Source: Oceanobacillus arenosus | Lineage (GTDB): Bacteria > Bacillota > Bacilli > Bacillales > Amphibacillaceae | DNA: 64,000 nucleotides | Direction of reading: 5' to 3' | Assembly: GCF_003369575.1 (NCBI RefSeq) | Contig: NZ_PIOC01000014.1 | Span: forward strand, 125,829-189,828 | In this document: one piece after another, positions 45,511 through 53,649 of the stretch | Layout: every line of letters begins with the position of its first letter | How positions within the stretch are numbered: the stretch's first letter is position 1 | Translations under genes and position numbers: made by a program | The notes under the pieces: generated by a model | The model's database searches: none | Told to the model about the DNA's origin: nothing | The model's input: the letters and a program-made list of their open reading frames with translations, nothing else

Positions 45511-45544
45511 AAAACAGCCCTAACTAATAAATTAGGACTGTTTT
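45511..45544 (-). terminator. terminator after efp
   Basis: Stem AAAACAGCCCTAA / TTAGGACTGTTTT (one G-A interruption) followed by TTTTTTTG on the minus strand. Confidence 0.8.
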
Positions 45545-45561
45545 AATATTAATCTTTTTAC

Positions 45562-46119
45562 TTATGCTCTTGAAACATATTTACCATCCGAAGTATTAAT
45601 CACAAGTACATCACCTTTATTGATGAAAAATGGTACTTGTACAACATGCCCAGTTTCTACTGTAGCAGGTTTTGAGCCCCCACTAGCTGTATCCCCTTTA
45701 ATTCCTGGTTCTGTTTCAATAACTTCCAATTCGACTGAATTTGGAAGGTCAACACCTAGAATTTCACCTTCGTAGGATATGATATGAACTTCCATGTTCT
45801 CTTTCATGAATTTAAGCTGGTCCTCGATTTGTTGTTCAGGGATTTCGATTTGTTCATATGTTGTTGTATCCATGAATGCATGCGCATCACCTGAAGCATA
45901 TAGGTATTGCATTTTTTTATTTTCGATATGTGCCTTTCCTACTTTTTCACCACCTCGGAAAGTTTTTTCTTGAATATTGCCATTTCTAAGGTTACGAAGT
46001 TTAGAACGCACAAATGCAGCACCTTTTCCTGGTTTTACATGTTGGAATTCAAGTACTTGCCAAATATCATTATCTACTTCAATTGTTAATCCTGTCTTAA
46101 AATCATTTACTGAAATCAT
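45562..46119 (-). CDS. efp: translation elongation factor P
   Basis: Relieves ribosome stalling at polyproline. 185 residues, three beta-barrel domains. The KOW-like N-domain has the tip loop [17 protein letters not shown], with the modifiable lysine in PGKG. The C-terminal signature [16 protein letters not shown] is followed by the OB domain end. 25 nt after the Xaa-Pro peptidase gene. Confidence 0.96.
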   Translation of the reverse strand: MISVNDFKTGLTIEVDNDIWQVLEFQHVKPGKGAAFVRSKLRNLRNGNIQEKTFRGGEKVGKAHIENKKMQYLYASGDAHAFMDTTTYEQIEIPEQQIEDQLKFMKENMEVHIISYEGEILGVDLPNSVELEVIETEPGIKGDTASGGSKPATVETGHVVQVPFFINKGDVLVINTSDGKYVSRA

Positions 46120-46144
46120 TGCTAATTTCCTCCCTAAACATAAA

Positions 46145-47206
46145 CTATAATTGTATTAATTCTTTCGGTGCAAATGTCAATCTTTCATTACCAGTTTCTG
46201 TAATAACAAGATCATCCTCTATTCTACATCCGCCAACACCAGCAATATAAATGCCTGGTTCAACTGTTACGATCATCCCAGGCTTTAATATTGCATCAGA
46301 GCGACTGGATAAAGCTGGTCCTTCATGTACTTCAAGACCGACACCATGACCTGTAGAATGACCGAAGTATTGTCCGAAGCCTTTTTCTGTAATATAGTCT
46401 CTTGTTAATGCATCTGCTTCTTTTCCTGTTATACCCGGTTTAATTCCTTTTATTCCCCGGATATTCGCTTCTAAAACGGTATCATAAATGGTTCTTAATT
46501 CATCGCTAATTTCACCAACTGCAACCGTTCTAGTAATATCAGAGCAATAGCCTTGATAAATTGCTCCATAATCCAATGTCACTAATTCACCTGATTGAAT
46601 TTCCTTATCTGATGCTACTCCATGCGGGAATGCAGACCTTAGTCCTGATGCAACGATTGTATCAAAGCTTGATGCGGTTGCTCCTTGTTTACGCATGAAG
46701 AATTCAAGTTCATTGGAAATTTCTATTTCTTTTACACCAGGTTTAATGAATGATTGGATATGCGCAAATGCATCATCGGCAATTTTAGCAGCTTTCTTAA
46801 GAATTGCTAATTCGTCATTATCCTTAATTAGACGGATTTCTTCTAGTATGCCGCTAACAGGAACAAGCTCGACATCCAATTCTTTTTGATAAGATTCAAA
46901 TTGACTGTATGTAACATAATCTTTCTCAAACCCGAGTCGCTTCACATTCATTTCCTGTAACTGAGCCCTAATCTCTACAAAAATTCCTTGCTTATGTTCG
47001 ATTACTTTATACCCTTTTGCTTGTGTTGTTGCTTGTTCTGTATACCTGAAATCGGTGATAAAACGAGTATCCGTATTCGCAATAATTGCAACACCAGAAG
47101 TTCCAGTGAATCCAGTAATGTACCTGCGATTAAATGGACTTTCGATTAAAATTGCATCAAGATTATTTGCTTCTAGGGCTTTTCTTACTTTCTCTAGTTT
47201 TCCCAC
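46145..47206 (-). CDS. Xaa-Pro peptidase (YqhT, M24 family)
   Basis: 353 residues. N-terminal creatinase-like domain (about 1-125), then a pita-bread catalytic domain with metal ligands in [17 protein letters not shown] (two Asp), [16 protein letters not shown] (His), TVEPGIYI (Glu) and RIEDDLVIT (Glu). Paired with efp, as in most Firmicutes; this pairing suggests a link to proline-rich peptides but the substrate is not shown. Confidence 0.92.
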   Translation of the reverse strand: MGKLEKVRKALEANNLDAILIESPFNRRYITGFTGTSGVAIIANTDTRFITDFRYTEQATTQAKGYKVIEHKQGIFVEIRAQLQEMNVKRLGFEKDYVTYSQFESYQKELDVELVPVSGILEEIRLIKDNDELAILKKAAKIADDAFAHIQSFIKPGVKEIEISNELEFFMRKQGATASSFDTIVASGLRSAFPHGVASDKEIQSGELVTLDYGAIYQGYCSDITRTVAVGEISDELRTIYDTVLEANIRGIKGIKPGITGKEADALTRDYITEKGFGQYFGHSTGHGVGLEVHEGPALSSRSDAILKPGMIVTVEPGIYIAGVGGCRIEDDLVITETGNERLTFAPKELIQL

Positions 47207-47345
47207 TTTTACTATCCCCTTCCAAAACAGTTATACATTCCATTAAACCCAGCTCGTATAATTTTATCATAAATCATGGTATATGAATATTGTTTTTTAA
47301 TTGCTCACTGCTGTTCATAGTCAATTCACGCCAGTTTGATAACGC

Positions 47346-47837
47346 TTATTCGGCAGGTTGTCTCTTTAATTCTTGATAATTGTAAGAAATCGTAAATCCA
47401 ATAAATATACCATATAACATATAGAGACATAAAGTAGAAAGAATTGAATTCCAATTTAATTCAGGAAGTGAAGGAACAGTAGGGAAGATTGGTTGCAGCA
47501 AATAAAAGACAATTCCCCAAAGAATAGCTCCAAACGCAAGCCCCATCCACATCGAATAAACTTTCTTAAATAAAACGAGGTAAATCAGTGCGGTTACAAT
47601 AGAGAATATGCCAATTATTAGAATGGAGATGACATCCCCTATCCATCCATCTGTCCACGCTAATCGAAGCCATGGTCGTAGTATATAAGTTCTCGGCGAT
47701 ACCTCAGTGAAATTAAAATAGGACATGATAACTCCTACTAAACTCCAAAATAACCCACCAATAAATCCCGTTAATAATGTGTTAGGTAAAAGTGTTTCCT
47801 TTCTTCCACTTCTCTCTGTCCGTTTCTTTTCATCCAT
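47346..47837 (-). CDS. YqhR-like membrane protein
   Basis: 163 residues with four transmembrane helices (about 20-40, 67-88, 95-115, 130-152). It matches the conserved YqhR family by order (between yqhT and yqhP). Start at 47837 follows GAGGTGG. Function unknown. Confidence 0.8.
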   Translation of the reverse strand: MDEKKRTERSGRKETLLPNTLLTGFIGGLFWSLVGVIMSYFNFTEVSPRTYILRPWLRLAWTDGWIGDVISILIIGIFSIVTALIYLVLFKKVYSMWMGLAFGAILWGIVFYLLQPIFPTVPSLPELNWNSILSTLCLYMLYGIFIGFTISYNYQELKRQPAE

Positions 47838-48129
47838 ATTATCCACCTCAAAGATATTATTGACCATTTATACAAATATCAACCAAACAGCAACCGTTAC
47901 GAGTAATTCTAATATTAATCAAATTCAAGCGCGGATACCTAGTAAAGTACCGACAAAAGCATTATAATTAAGAGTAAAAGATTGAATAATTTATGTAAAT
48001 AAGGAAATAATTTGTAATACGAGCATTTTGATAAAATGTTTATGAAATATGGCTATAAAAATTGTATTTAGTGGTATACATTATTAACAGTATGTAAATA
48101 CATCTGTTATTTAGAAAGGGGGACAAAAG

Positions 48130-48510
48130 ATGGTTCGTAAAACAATCTCAATTGTAACTTATCTCATTATTGGTTTAGCAGTGGTGGGGCTAGTTTCACA
48201 GCTTTTTACTAATACAGCGAACTTTCTATTCACGATTCTTATTGTGATTGGAAGTAGTGCTGCGATATTTGCAGTATTTTATTTTGTCTTTCTCAGAAAT
48301 AGAACACCTTCTAATGATATGAAAAAATATAAAAAGGCTGTCAGACTATCAAAAGCAAAATATAAAGCAGATAATAATATTCGAAGAACAAAAGTAGTGA
48401 ATAAAAAACAACCAGACTTGCTAAAGAAGAAGAAAATCAAACGTACCGCAACCCATTTAAGGGTTATTGAAGGAAATAAATCAAAAAGAAAAGATCGCGC
48501 TTCTCTCTAG
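48130..48510 (+). CDS. YqhP/SA1362-like small membrane protein
   Basis: 126 residues: two transmembrane helices (about 5-25 and 32-52), then a strongly basic cytoplasmic tail with DMKKYKKAVRLSKAKY. Ribosome site AAAGGGGG. Divergent from yqhR; 262 bp of AT-rich sequence between them shows no other feature. Function unknown. Confidence 0.75.
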   Translation: MVRKTISIVTYLIIGLAVVGLVSQLFTNTANFLFTILIVIGSSAAIFAVFYFVFLRNRTPSNDMKKYKKAVRLSKAKYKADNNIRRTKVVNKKQPDLLKKKKIKRTATHLRVIEGNKSKRKDRASL

Positions 48511-48530
48511 GAGTAGCAGATCTTTTCTTT
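48485..48530 (+). terminator. terminator of yqhP
   Basis: AAAGAAAAGATC pairs with GATCTTTTCTTT, the 5' arm lying within the last codons of yqhP; TTTTT follows. Confidence 0.75.
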
Positions 48531-48623
48531 TTGGTTCCATTCTATTGTTTGATGCTGTGAAAATCAGTGTTATATAGGCTAGCAATCACCTCCTGAATTT
48601 CCGGTGACAACTAGGATTGTTCC

Positions 48624-49517
48624 TTATTTTGGCCAGTGTTTTAAAAATTCATCTGCATTAGCCTTACCAGATTGGTATAATTTTTCTTTTGTATCCTTCA
48701 TTATATGAAAATTAACTGCCCCGACTTCTTCTACAGGAATAAAAAGAATATTATTTAACTGTGATTTAGAAATATAGCGTGCATCATGTGCTTGCTTCAT
48801 CGTAGTAAAGAGCGCATGGAACATATCATATGCATTCTTGATTTCGACTGGCTGGTTTAACTGTTCAATCTTACCAGTAAATTTCACGCCAAGAACTGGT
48901 CGATTAATTTGCCCATCCTTATTATCAAAAATCCATAAAGGAAAATTACTAAGCAATCCACCATCAACAATAATGCTCTTCTTATTGGTTTTTCCAGGTA
49001 GTTTCTTTGGCATGAAAAAATAAGGAAAGCCTGCACTCATTCGAACAGCCTTTGAAATTGGGAAGTGGTTCGGATTAATTCCATATACACGCTCTAAATC
49101 ATCAGGAATTATAATCAGTTTCCCTAAGGAAAGATCGCTTACTACGACCTTTAAATAACCGTCTTTAATATCGTGAAATGTATGGATGTTCTTCTTAGCC
49201 AAAAGCTGATCAAGCCAGTACTCTAAGCGATCACCTTTATTAATTCCTAATTGGAAAAATAGGAGAATCCATTTACTCATCGGCAAATATTTTGTGAATT
49301 TTGGTGGATCGAGAAATTGCTTGAGATTAAGCCCATTAATAATGTCGGTTAACTCCTCGATTGAATAGTTAGCAGCTACAAGTGAAGCAACGATGGCTCC
49401 TGCAGAAGTACCAGCAACGCGTTCAATGTTGAGTTCATTCTCCTCAATACTTTTAAGCACGCCAATATATGCGAAAGCCTTGACTCCACCACCAGAAAAG
49501 ACGGCATCAATTTTCAT
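48624..49517 (-). CDS. patatin-like phospholipase (YqhO)
   Basis: 297 residues. Oxyanion hole GGGVKAFAYIGV (about 9-20), nucleophile GTSAGAIVAS (about 38-47) and catalytic aspartate in VDGGLLSNFP. This is the Ser-Asp dyad of patatin esterases. ATG at 49517 follows AGGGGAG. Located beside mntR as in B. subtilis. Lipid substrate unknown. Confidence 0.88.
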   Translation of the reverse strand: MKIDAVFSGGGVKAFAYIGVLKSIEENELNIERVAGTSAGAIVASLVAANYSIEELTDIINGLNLKQFLDPPKFTKYLPMSKWILLFFQLGINKGDRLEYWLDQLLAKKNIHTFHDIKDGYLKVVVSDLSLGKLIIIPDDLERVYGINPNHFPISKAVRMSAGFPYFFMPKKLPGKTNKKSIIVDGGLLSNFPLWIFDNKDGQINRPVLGVKFTGKIEQLNQPVEIKNAYDMFHALFTTMKQAHDARYISKSQLNNILFIPVEEVGAVNFHIMKDTKEKLYQSGKANADEFLKHWPK

Positions 49518-49591
49518 GCGCACTCCCCTTTTGCTTTTATACTAATTTTAAGCAAAAGAAAAGAAATTAGAACTGGGAATATTCACGAAAA

Positions 49592-50011
49592 TTATGCTTT
49601 ATCCGTATCTTGAATTTGTTTTAAATCCTCCACACGAGTATCATTCGTTTGGAAATATTTCACAAGATCGCCAATACGATCAATTGAATTCCAGCTTAAA
49701 TGATGTTCAATTCCTTCTACATCTTCATAGATATTCTCGTCATCAACACCAATTATTTTAAGGAATTCCTCTAATAATTCATGTCTAAATACTAATTTTT
49801 CGCCGACCTTTTTCCCCTTTTCGGTCAAAACAAATCCCCGATATTTTTCATAAACAACATATTCATCTTTATCTAGTTTTTGAACCATTTTCGTTACTGA
49901 TGAAGGATGTACTGCCAATGCCTCAGCAATATCGGAAACACGGGCATATCCTTTTTTATCAATTAAATTATAAATCTGTTCTATATAATCTTCCATACTT
50001 GGTGTTGGCAT
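49592..50011 (-). CDS. mntR: manganese transport regulator MntR
   Basis: DtxR-family repressor of Mn uptake. 139 residues: winged helix ([23 protein letters not shown]) and a dimerisation domain with metal ligands in the [11 protein letters not shown] region and in RHELLEEFL. The start at 50011 ([13 protein letters not shown]) follows AGAGG and matches the family. This gene is the first host gene beyond the left end of the Tn7-like element; before insertion it would have followed nrdJ. Confidence 0.94.
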   Translation of the reverse strand: MPTPSMEDYIEQIYNLIDKKGYARVSDIAEALAVHPSSVTKMVQKLDKDEYVVYEKYRGFVLTEKGKKVGEKLVFRHELLEEFLKIIGVDDENIYEDVEGIEHHLSWNSIDRIGDLVKYFQTNDTRVEDLKQIQDTDKA

Positions 50012-50104
50012 GTAAATACCTCTATTCAAAAATAATTTTTAGTTCATACAAAACTGTTTCTATCCTTTTAGGATACCTTAATATTTTGTGTTTAACAAGT
50101 AATG

Positions 50105-50138
50105 ATTAAAAAGAGCTAACCAATTGGATTAGCTCTTT
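50105..50138 (-). terminator. original terminator of nrdJ, displaced by the transposon
   Basis: Minus strand AAAGAGCTAA-TCCAATTGG-TTAGCTCTTT then TTAAT. It abuts the TCCAG target duplication (50138-50142). Joining the two flanks at TCCAG places this hairpin 20 nt after the nrdJ stop codon, so it is most simply the native nrdJ terminator. Confidence 0.75.
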
Positions 50139-50142
50139 CCAG
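50138..50142. repeat. 5-bp target site duplication, left copy
   Basis: TCCAG directly before the left terminus TGTAGC. The identical pentamer directly follows the right terminus at 60494-60498. Five bp is the Tn7-family duplication length. Confidence 0.85.
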
Positions 50143-50146
50143 TGTA

Positions 50147-50286
50147 GCTTTAAAATAAAGTTTGATCAAAAATACCCCACAAACCCACATTTCACGTTTA
50201 ATTAAAAGACCCCGTTTTGAAAAAGAGATTGATCAAAACGAGGTTTTTATTTGTGATACATTACACATCTTTTATAAAAAAGTTTG
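50147..50286 (+). repeat. left-end TnsB-binding-type repeats
   Basis: GCTTTAAAATAAAGTTTGAT (50147-50166) and ATCTTTTATAAAAAAGTTTG (50267-50286) resemble the right-end repeat unit. TTTTGAAAAAGAGATTGATC (50215-50234) is a weaker candidate in between. This gives two or three spaced sites in 150 bp, like the Tn7 left end. Confidence 0.6.
50206..50248 (-). terminator. terminator at the left end of the transposon
   Basis: CGTTTTG/CAAAACG stem (extended to AAAACC..GGGGTCTTTT with one mismatch) with T-rich flanks. It lies between the anti-sigma gene and the transposon end and would stop cargo transcription before it reaches mntR. Confidence 0.7.
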
Positions 50287-50377
50287 ATTATTTTCTGAGA
50301 TCCGATTTTCATCTAACGCGCACTTTTCTTGAATAACTAACCTATCTCTACTAGAGGGTTACTACACAAATCCAAAT

Positions 50378-51979
50378 CTAAGACTCTTTATATAACGGAA
50401 CTTTCCATTCTTTTTCCACTTCTTCATATCGCTTCACAGATATTAAATGTAAGGTGAATTCATTAGGAATCTCTCTTAATCCATCAAAAGTCAACGTCGC
50501 ATTTGTCTTAAAACGACCATTCTCATCTTTCTCATCAAGAATGGACCCGCTATGGAAAGCAGCTCCATATACCTCTCCCTTATCATCAACTATTGCCCAT
50601 GATACGAGATCTGATGACGGAACTTCCTTCTGCCCCTCCATCTCAATGACTAAAACCTGTTCTGTTTCTGGAGATATCTCTTGCATCGAAATGTCCGTCT
50701 GCATATCCACCTTTTTAATGGTGTTAAAATTACCTTCATATTCAAATGAAAGAGGATACTCTTTTAATTCTTTCGGGTTTACCTTTATTGAGAAATCTGA
50801 TGGGACCGTTTTTATCACCCTATCAAGCACGAATGTAAGCAGATCTTCCTCTTTTTGAGGAATAAATGATTCATTAAATTTTATATATCCAAGCTCCCCG
50901 GTAACTTTCCCAGTTCTTTGAATAAGCCCCGGATCACTTGGATAGGCTTGATCTTGGAAGTTATTAACAGTATACAAGGTCTTTCCACTCTTATTTTCAA
51001 TATGATACTGAATGTCTGTACTGTAGTTTGCAAATCTAAAAATATTTTTGTTCCCAAAGGCATTTTCTAGCTCCTGAATTTGTGCTTCCACTTTTGCTTT
51101 TTCTTCAGCTGTGAAATACGTATCATACATAAATTCATTTGAAGTTGGAGCAAATTGAACTTCTTTTATGTGAATCCCTACACCATTTTCACTTATCTTC
51201 TGATCATCTAAAACTACCCTTGTTGTCCTTTCCTTAATTTCATTTAGATCAACCGGAATCTCTAGTTGCCAGTTTCCTCTTGTTCCATTTAATTCTGTTA
51301 ATTCAAACTTAATCGTAAGTGAATCGATTGATTCATACCCACGTAAATAAAATTCAATCAATCCATAATCTGAACCATTTATATACCCAAAATCTTTAAT
51401 TGGATTTCCATCTTGATCATAAGCTGAAATGACATTTTTCCCATCACTTCTATTGTCAAATTGAGGATTAAATTTTTCACCATTTTTCTTTACAGCTTGA
51501 AATGATAACGCAACCCTTGAAGTGTCTGCTAACAAATCTTCCACTCTAAACGTGATTCCATTGTCCGCCACTTCTTGATTAATGCGGTTTGTATGCCCAT
51601 TTTCAGAAGCTATATGTAAACCTTGATCAACTATTTCAGTTGTAAAAAGTCCACCAATCCATTCCGCAAAACTTGGATTTAAATTAGTTGTTAATCCCAC
51701 GGCAAGCACACAAGCAGCTGCTGACGGCAACGTCCATTTCCACTTATTCCTCTTTTTCTTCTGTTCATATGGCTCAAGCTTCTTCAAAACTTCGATTGTA
51801 AAATCATCAGGTAATGTTGGTGTAGAGAGCGTCTCCTTAATCAATTCTTGTTCTTCTCTGTACATCTTGATGACTTGCTGACATTCTTTACAAGTTTCTA
51901 CATGTGATTGAATAATTTCATCGACTTGATCAAACATATCAAACCATTGATCCAATTTATCTTTCGATGGACAAATCAT
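50378..51979 (-). CDS. transmembrane anti-sigma factor with DUF4179 domain (cargo)
   Basis: 533 residues. N-terminal zinc-binding anti-sigma motif (HVETCKECQ, residues 26-34), then a transmembrane helix (about 82-102) and a large extracellular part beginning with the DUF4179-type region near residue 130. This is the usual build of anti-sigma factors paired with Bacillaceae ECF sigma factors. The start overlaps the sigma gene by 23 nt, so expression is coupled. It lies inside the transposon and is therefore mobile cargo. The signal sensed is unknown. Confidence 0.85.
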   Translation of the reverse strand: MICPSKDKLDQWFDMFDQVDEIIQSHVETCKECQQVIKMYREEQELIKETLSTPTLPDDFTIEVLKKLEPYEQKKKRNKWKWTLPSAAACVLAVGLTTNLNPSFAEWIGGLFTTEIVDQGLHIASENGHTNRINQEVADNGITFRVEDLLADTSRVALSFQAVKKNGEKFNPQFDNRSDGKNVISAYDQDGNPIKDFGYINGSDYGLIEFYLRGYESIDSLTIKFELTELNGTRGNWQLEIPVDLNEIKERTTRVVLDDQKISENGVGIHIKEVQFAPTSNEFMYDTYFTAEEKAKVEAQIQELENAFGNKNIFRFANYSTDIQYHIENKSGKTLYTVNNFQDQAYPSDPGLIQRTGKVTGELGYIKFNESFIPQKEEDLLTFVLDRVIKTVPSDFSIKVNPKELKEYPLSFEYEGNFNTIKKVDMQTDISMQEISPETEQVLVIEMEGQKEVPSSDLVSWAIVDDKGEVYGAAFHSGSILDEKDENGRFKTNATLTFDGLREIPNEFTLHLISVKRYEEVEKEWKVPLYKES

Positions 51980-52526
51980 GAAAATAGCCTCCCTTTTCCA
52001 CTTCGATTGTTTCTCTTAATTTTTTCTTGGCACGATGAAGTTTATTTCTTACAGTTGCTAAAGAAAGCCCCATACATTCGCTGATTTCGCTGTAACTTTG
52101 CTCATTTTCATATCGCAAAAGAAGAATCATACGTTCATCTTCTGGAAGGCCGCCAATTAGTTTTTCTAGTTGTCTATTTTTCTCTTTCTTTAAGAAAATC
52201 AATTCGGGATGATGAAAATCCACGATATCATCTTCTCTTACTTCAACCTGTTCCATTTTAAAACGCTTTTTTCTGAATTCATCCATACAATGATTGATTG
52301 CGACACGGTACATCCAACTGGAAAAAGAGCCTTTTCCATCAAACTTTCCAAGCTGGTGATAAATTTTGATAAAAGATTCCTGAACTAAGTCAACTGCATC
52401 CTGCTGGTTTCTTGTCATTCTTAAAATGGTTGCATATAATGGATTTTTATATTTGTTAATAATTTGTGCATAGGCTTGTTTATTGCCCGACAGCACATCC
52501 TCTATCCACTGCCATTCTTCTTCCAT
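51957..52526 (-). CDS. ECF-type RNA polymerase sigma factor (cargo)
   Basis: 189 residues: region 2 (about 20-90) with DAVDLVQESFIKIY and SFSSWMYRVAINHC, and region 4 (about 125-180) with LLRYENEQSYSEISECMGLSLATVRNKLHRAKK. No extra C-terminal domain. ATG at 52526 is chosen because GGAGGG lies 9 nt upstream; the TTG three codons earlier is too close. Paired with the overlapping anti-sigma gene. A SigW/SigX-like promoter upstream suggests autoregulation. The regulon outside the element cannot be read from this window. Confidence 0.88.
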   Translation of the reverse strand: MEEEWQWIEDVLSGNKQAYAQIINKYKNPLYATILRMTRNQQDAVDLVQESFIKIYHQLGKFDGKGSFSSWMYRVAINHCMDEFRKKRFKMEQVEVREDDIVDFHHPELIFLKKEKNRQLEKLIGGLPEDERMILLLRYENEQSYSEISECMGLSLATVRNKLHRAKKKLRETIEVEKGGYFHDLSIER

Positions 52527-52573
52527 TTCATCCAACCCTCCTGTCTACTTACTGATTAACTCTTTCAACAAGT

Positions 52574-52602
52574 ATAACGAGTTTAATTTACAAATCATTT
52601 CA
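52574..52602 (-). promoter_or_regulatory. candidate ECF-type autoregulatory promoter
   Basis: Minus strand TGAAAT (52597-52602), 17-nt spacer, CGTTAT (52574-52579), near to the TGAAAC / CGTA pattern of Bacillus ECF sigma factors. About 48 nt upstream of the sigma start. Confidence 0.4.
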
Positions 52603-52713
52603 CTTTTTCAAAAAAAAGTACGAAAATATATAATAGGGTAATTCTATGACAAATCAAAAAAAGCATTTTGAAAATATCTTTATCAAGAGTTCTATTTTAA
52701 AAGTCATAAAAAT

Positions 52714-52753
52714 AAGGGATGGTACATATTACACATAATATGTATCATCCCTT
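52714..52753 (-). terminator. terminator after the cargo membrane-protein gene
   Basis: 16-bp stem AAGGGATGGTACATAT / ATATGTATCATCCCTT (one G-T pair), 8-nt loop; TTATTTTT follows on the minus strand. It isolates the membrane protein transcript from the sigma gene. Confidence 0.8.
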
Positions 52754-52816
52754 TAACTTTTTGTTTCATATTCGCACCCTTTTCTTAAAGATTAGCTTAT
52801 TATAAGATTCTAATGA

Positions 52817-53500
52817 TTAAAGTATTATCACTAATGCAAAAAATACAACTACAGAAAACGGAATAATATATAAACATTGCTTTTTTCTTTTAGGAACAAG
52901 CAGTAAAATGATAATTATCATTAAAGCATAAAATATTTCAGTGCCAAGCATAAAATAATAGTTTCCCTCATTTATAAGAATGTTTTCGTACTGCATGAAT
53001 TTTTCATAATAGTTTACCGTATCAAGATAGATTTTATATCCTTCAAATGCAATTACGGAAATTGGCAAGGCTATAATAATGCTAGAAATTAAGTGATTAG
53101 CATGAGAAAACCACATTATATAAGCTGGAATCGTTGATAGTAATGCAAGGATACACCAAAAAATAATATATTTTAATGGAAAAAGTCCAAGAACTAATAT
53201 TGTATATGTGTAGTACGAAACTAGCATTGAAATAAGGAATATAAAAACTCGTATTGCGGCTAATCTAGGTGTGTAAGAATATACAGCTATCAAAGTAGGG
53301 ATAAATATCCATATCCCCCAGTTACTTCCGATGAAGCTTAAAATTGAAATTTCATAAGGAATCATAGGTGAATCGAGTATTTTTGCAACGAAACCCAATG
53401 TAAATCCTAATATGGCTGAAAATAAAACTGAATATGCTATTTGCTTTTTGCCTACTATAGTTTTAGTACGTATTCTATTAGATTTTAAAAATACAGTCAT
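52817..53500 (-). CDS. polytopic membrane protein of unknown function (cargo)
   Basis: 227 residues with six or seven hydrophobic segments over its whole length and a short basic N-terminus (SNRIRTKTIVGKK). I do not recognise a family. The start at 53500 follows GAAGGAAGG. It lies between tniQ and the ECF sigma gene inside the transposon, with its own terminator. It could be a passenger linked to the sigma/anti-sigma pair or an unrelated gene. Confidence 0.6.
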   Translation of the reverse strand: MTVFLKSNRIRTKTIVGKKQIAYSVLFSAILGFTLGFVAKILDSPMIPYEISILSFIGSNWGIWIFIPTLIAVYSYTPRLAAIRVFIFLISMLVSYYTYTILVLGLFPLKYIIFWCILALLSTIPAYIMWFSHANHLISSIIIALPISVIAFEGYKIYLDTVNYYEKFMQYENILINEGNYYFMLGTEIFYALMIIIILLLVPKRKKQCLYIIPFSVVVFFALVIIL

Positions 53501-53649
53501 AATTAACCTTCCTTCTGAATTTGGAAACACATTTTTACATCTGTCAAAGTTGATATTTTCCCTTGCTTTTCTTCAACAATCGTTGCCCGGTTGCGGAACA
53601 AAGATTAATACAAATAGGGCAAACGCTAAAACATCCTTTTTTCTTTATT
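53501..53649. other. gap between cargo and transposition genes
   Basis: 149 bp without a gene. I see no copy of the TnsB-type repeat here, so it is not a transposon end. A short palindrome-like CCCGGTTGCGG region is present. Confidence 0.35.
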
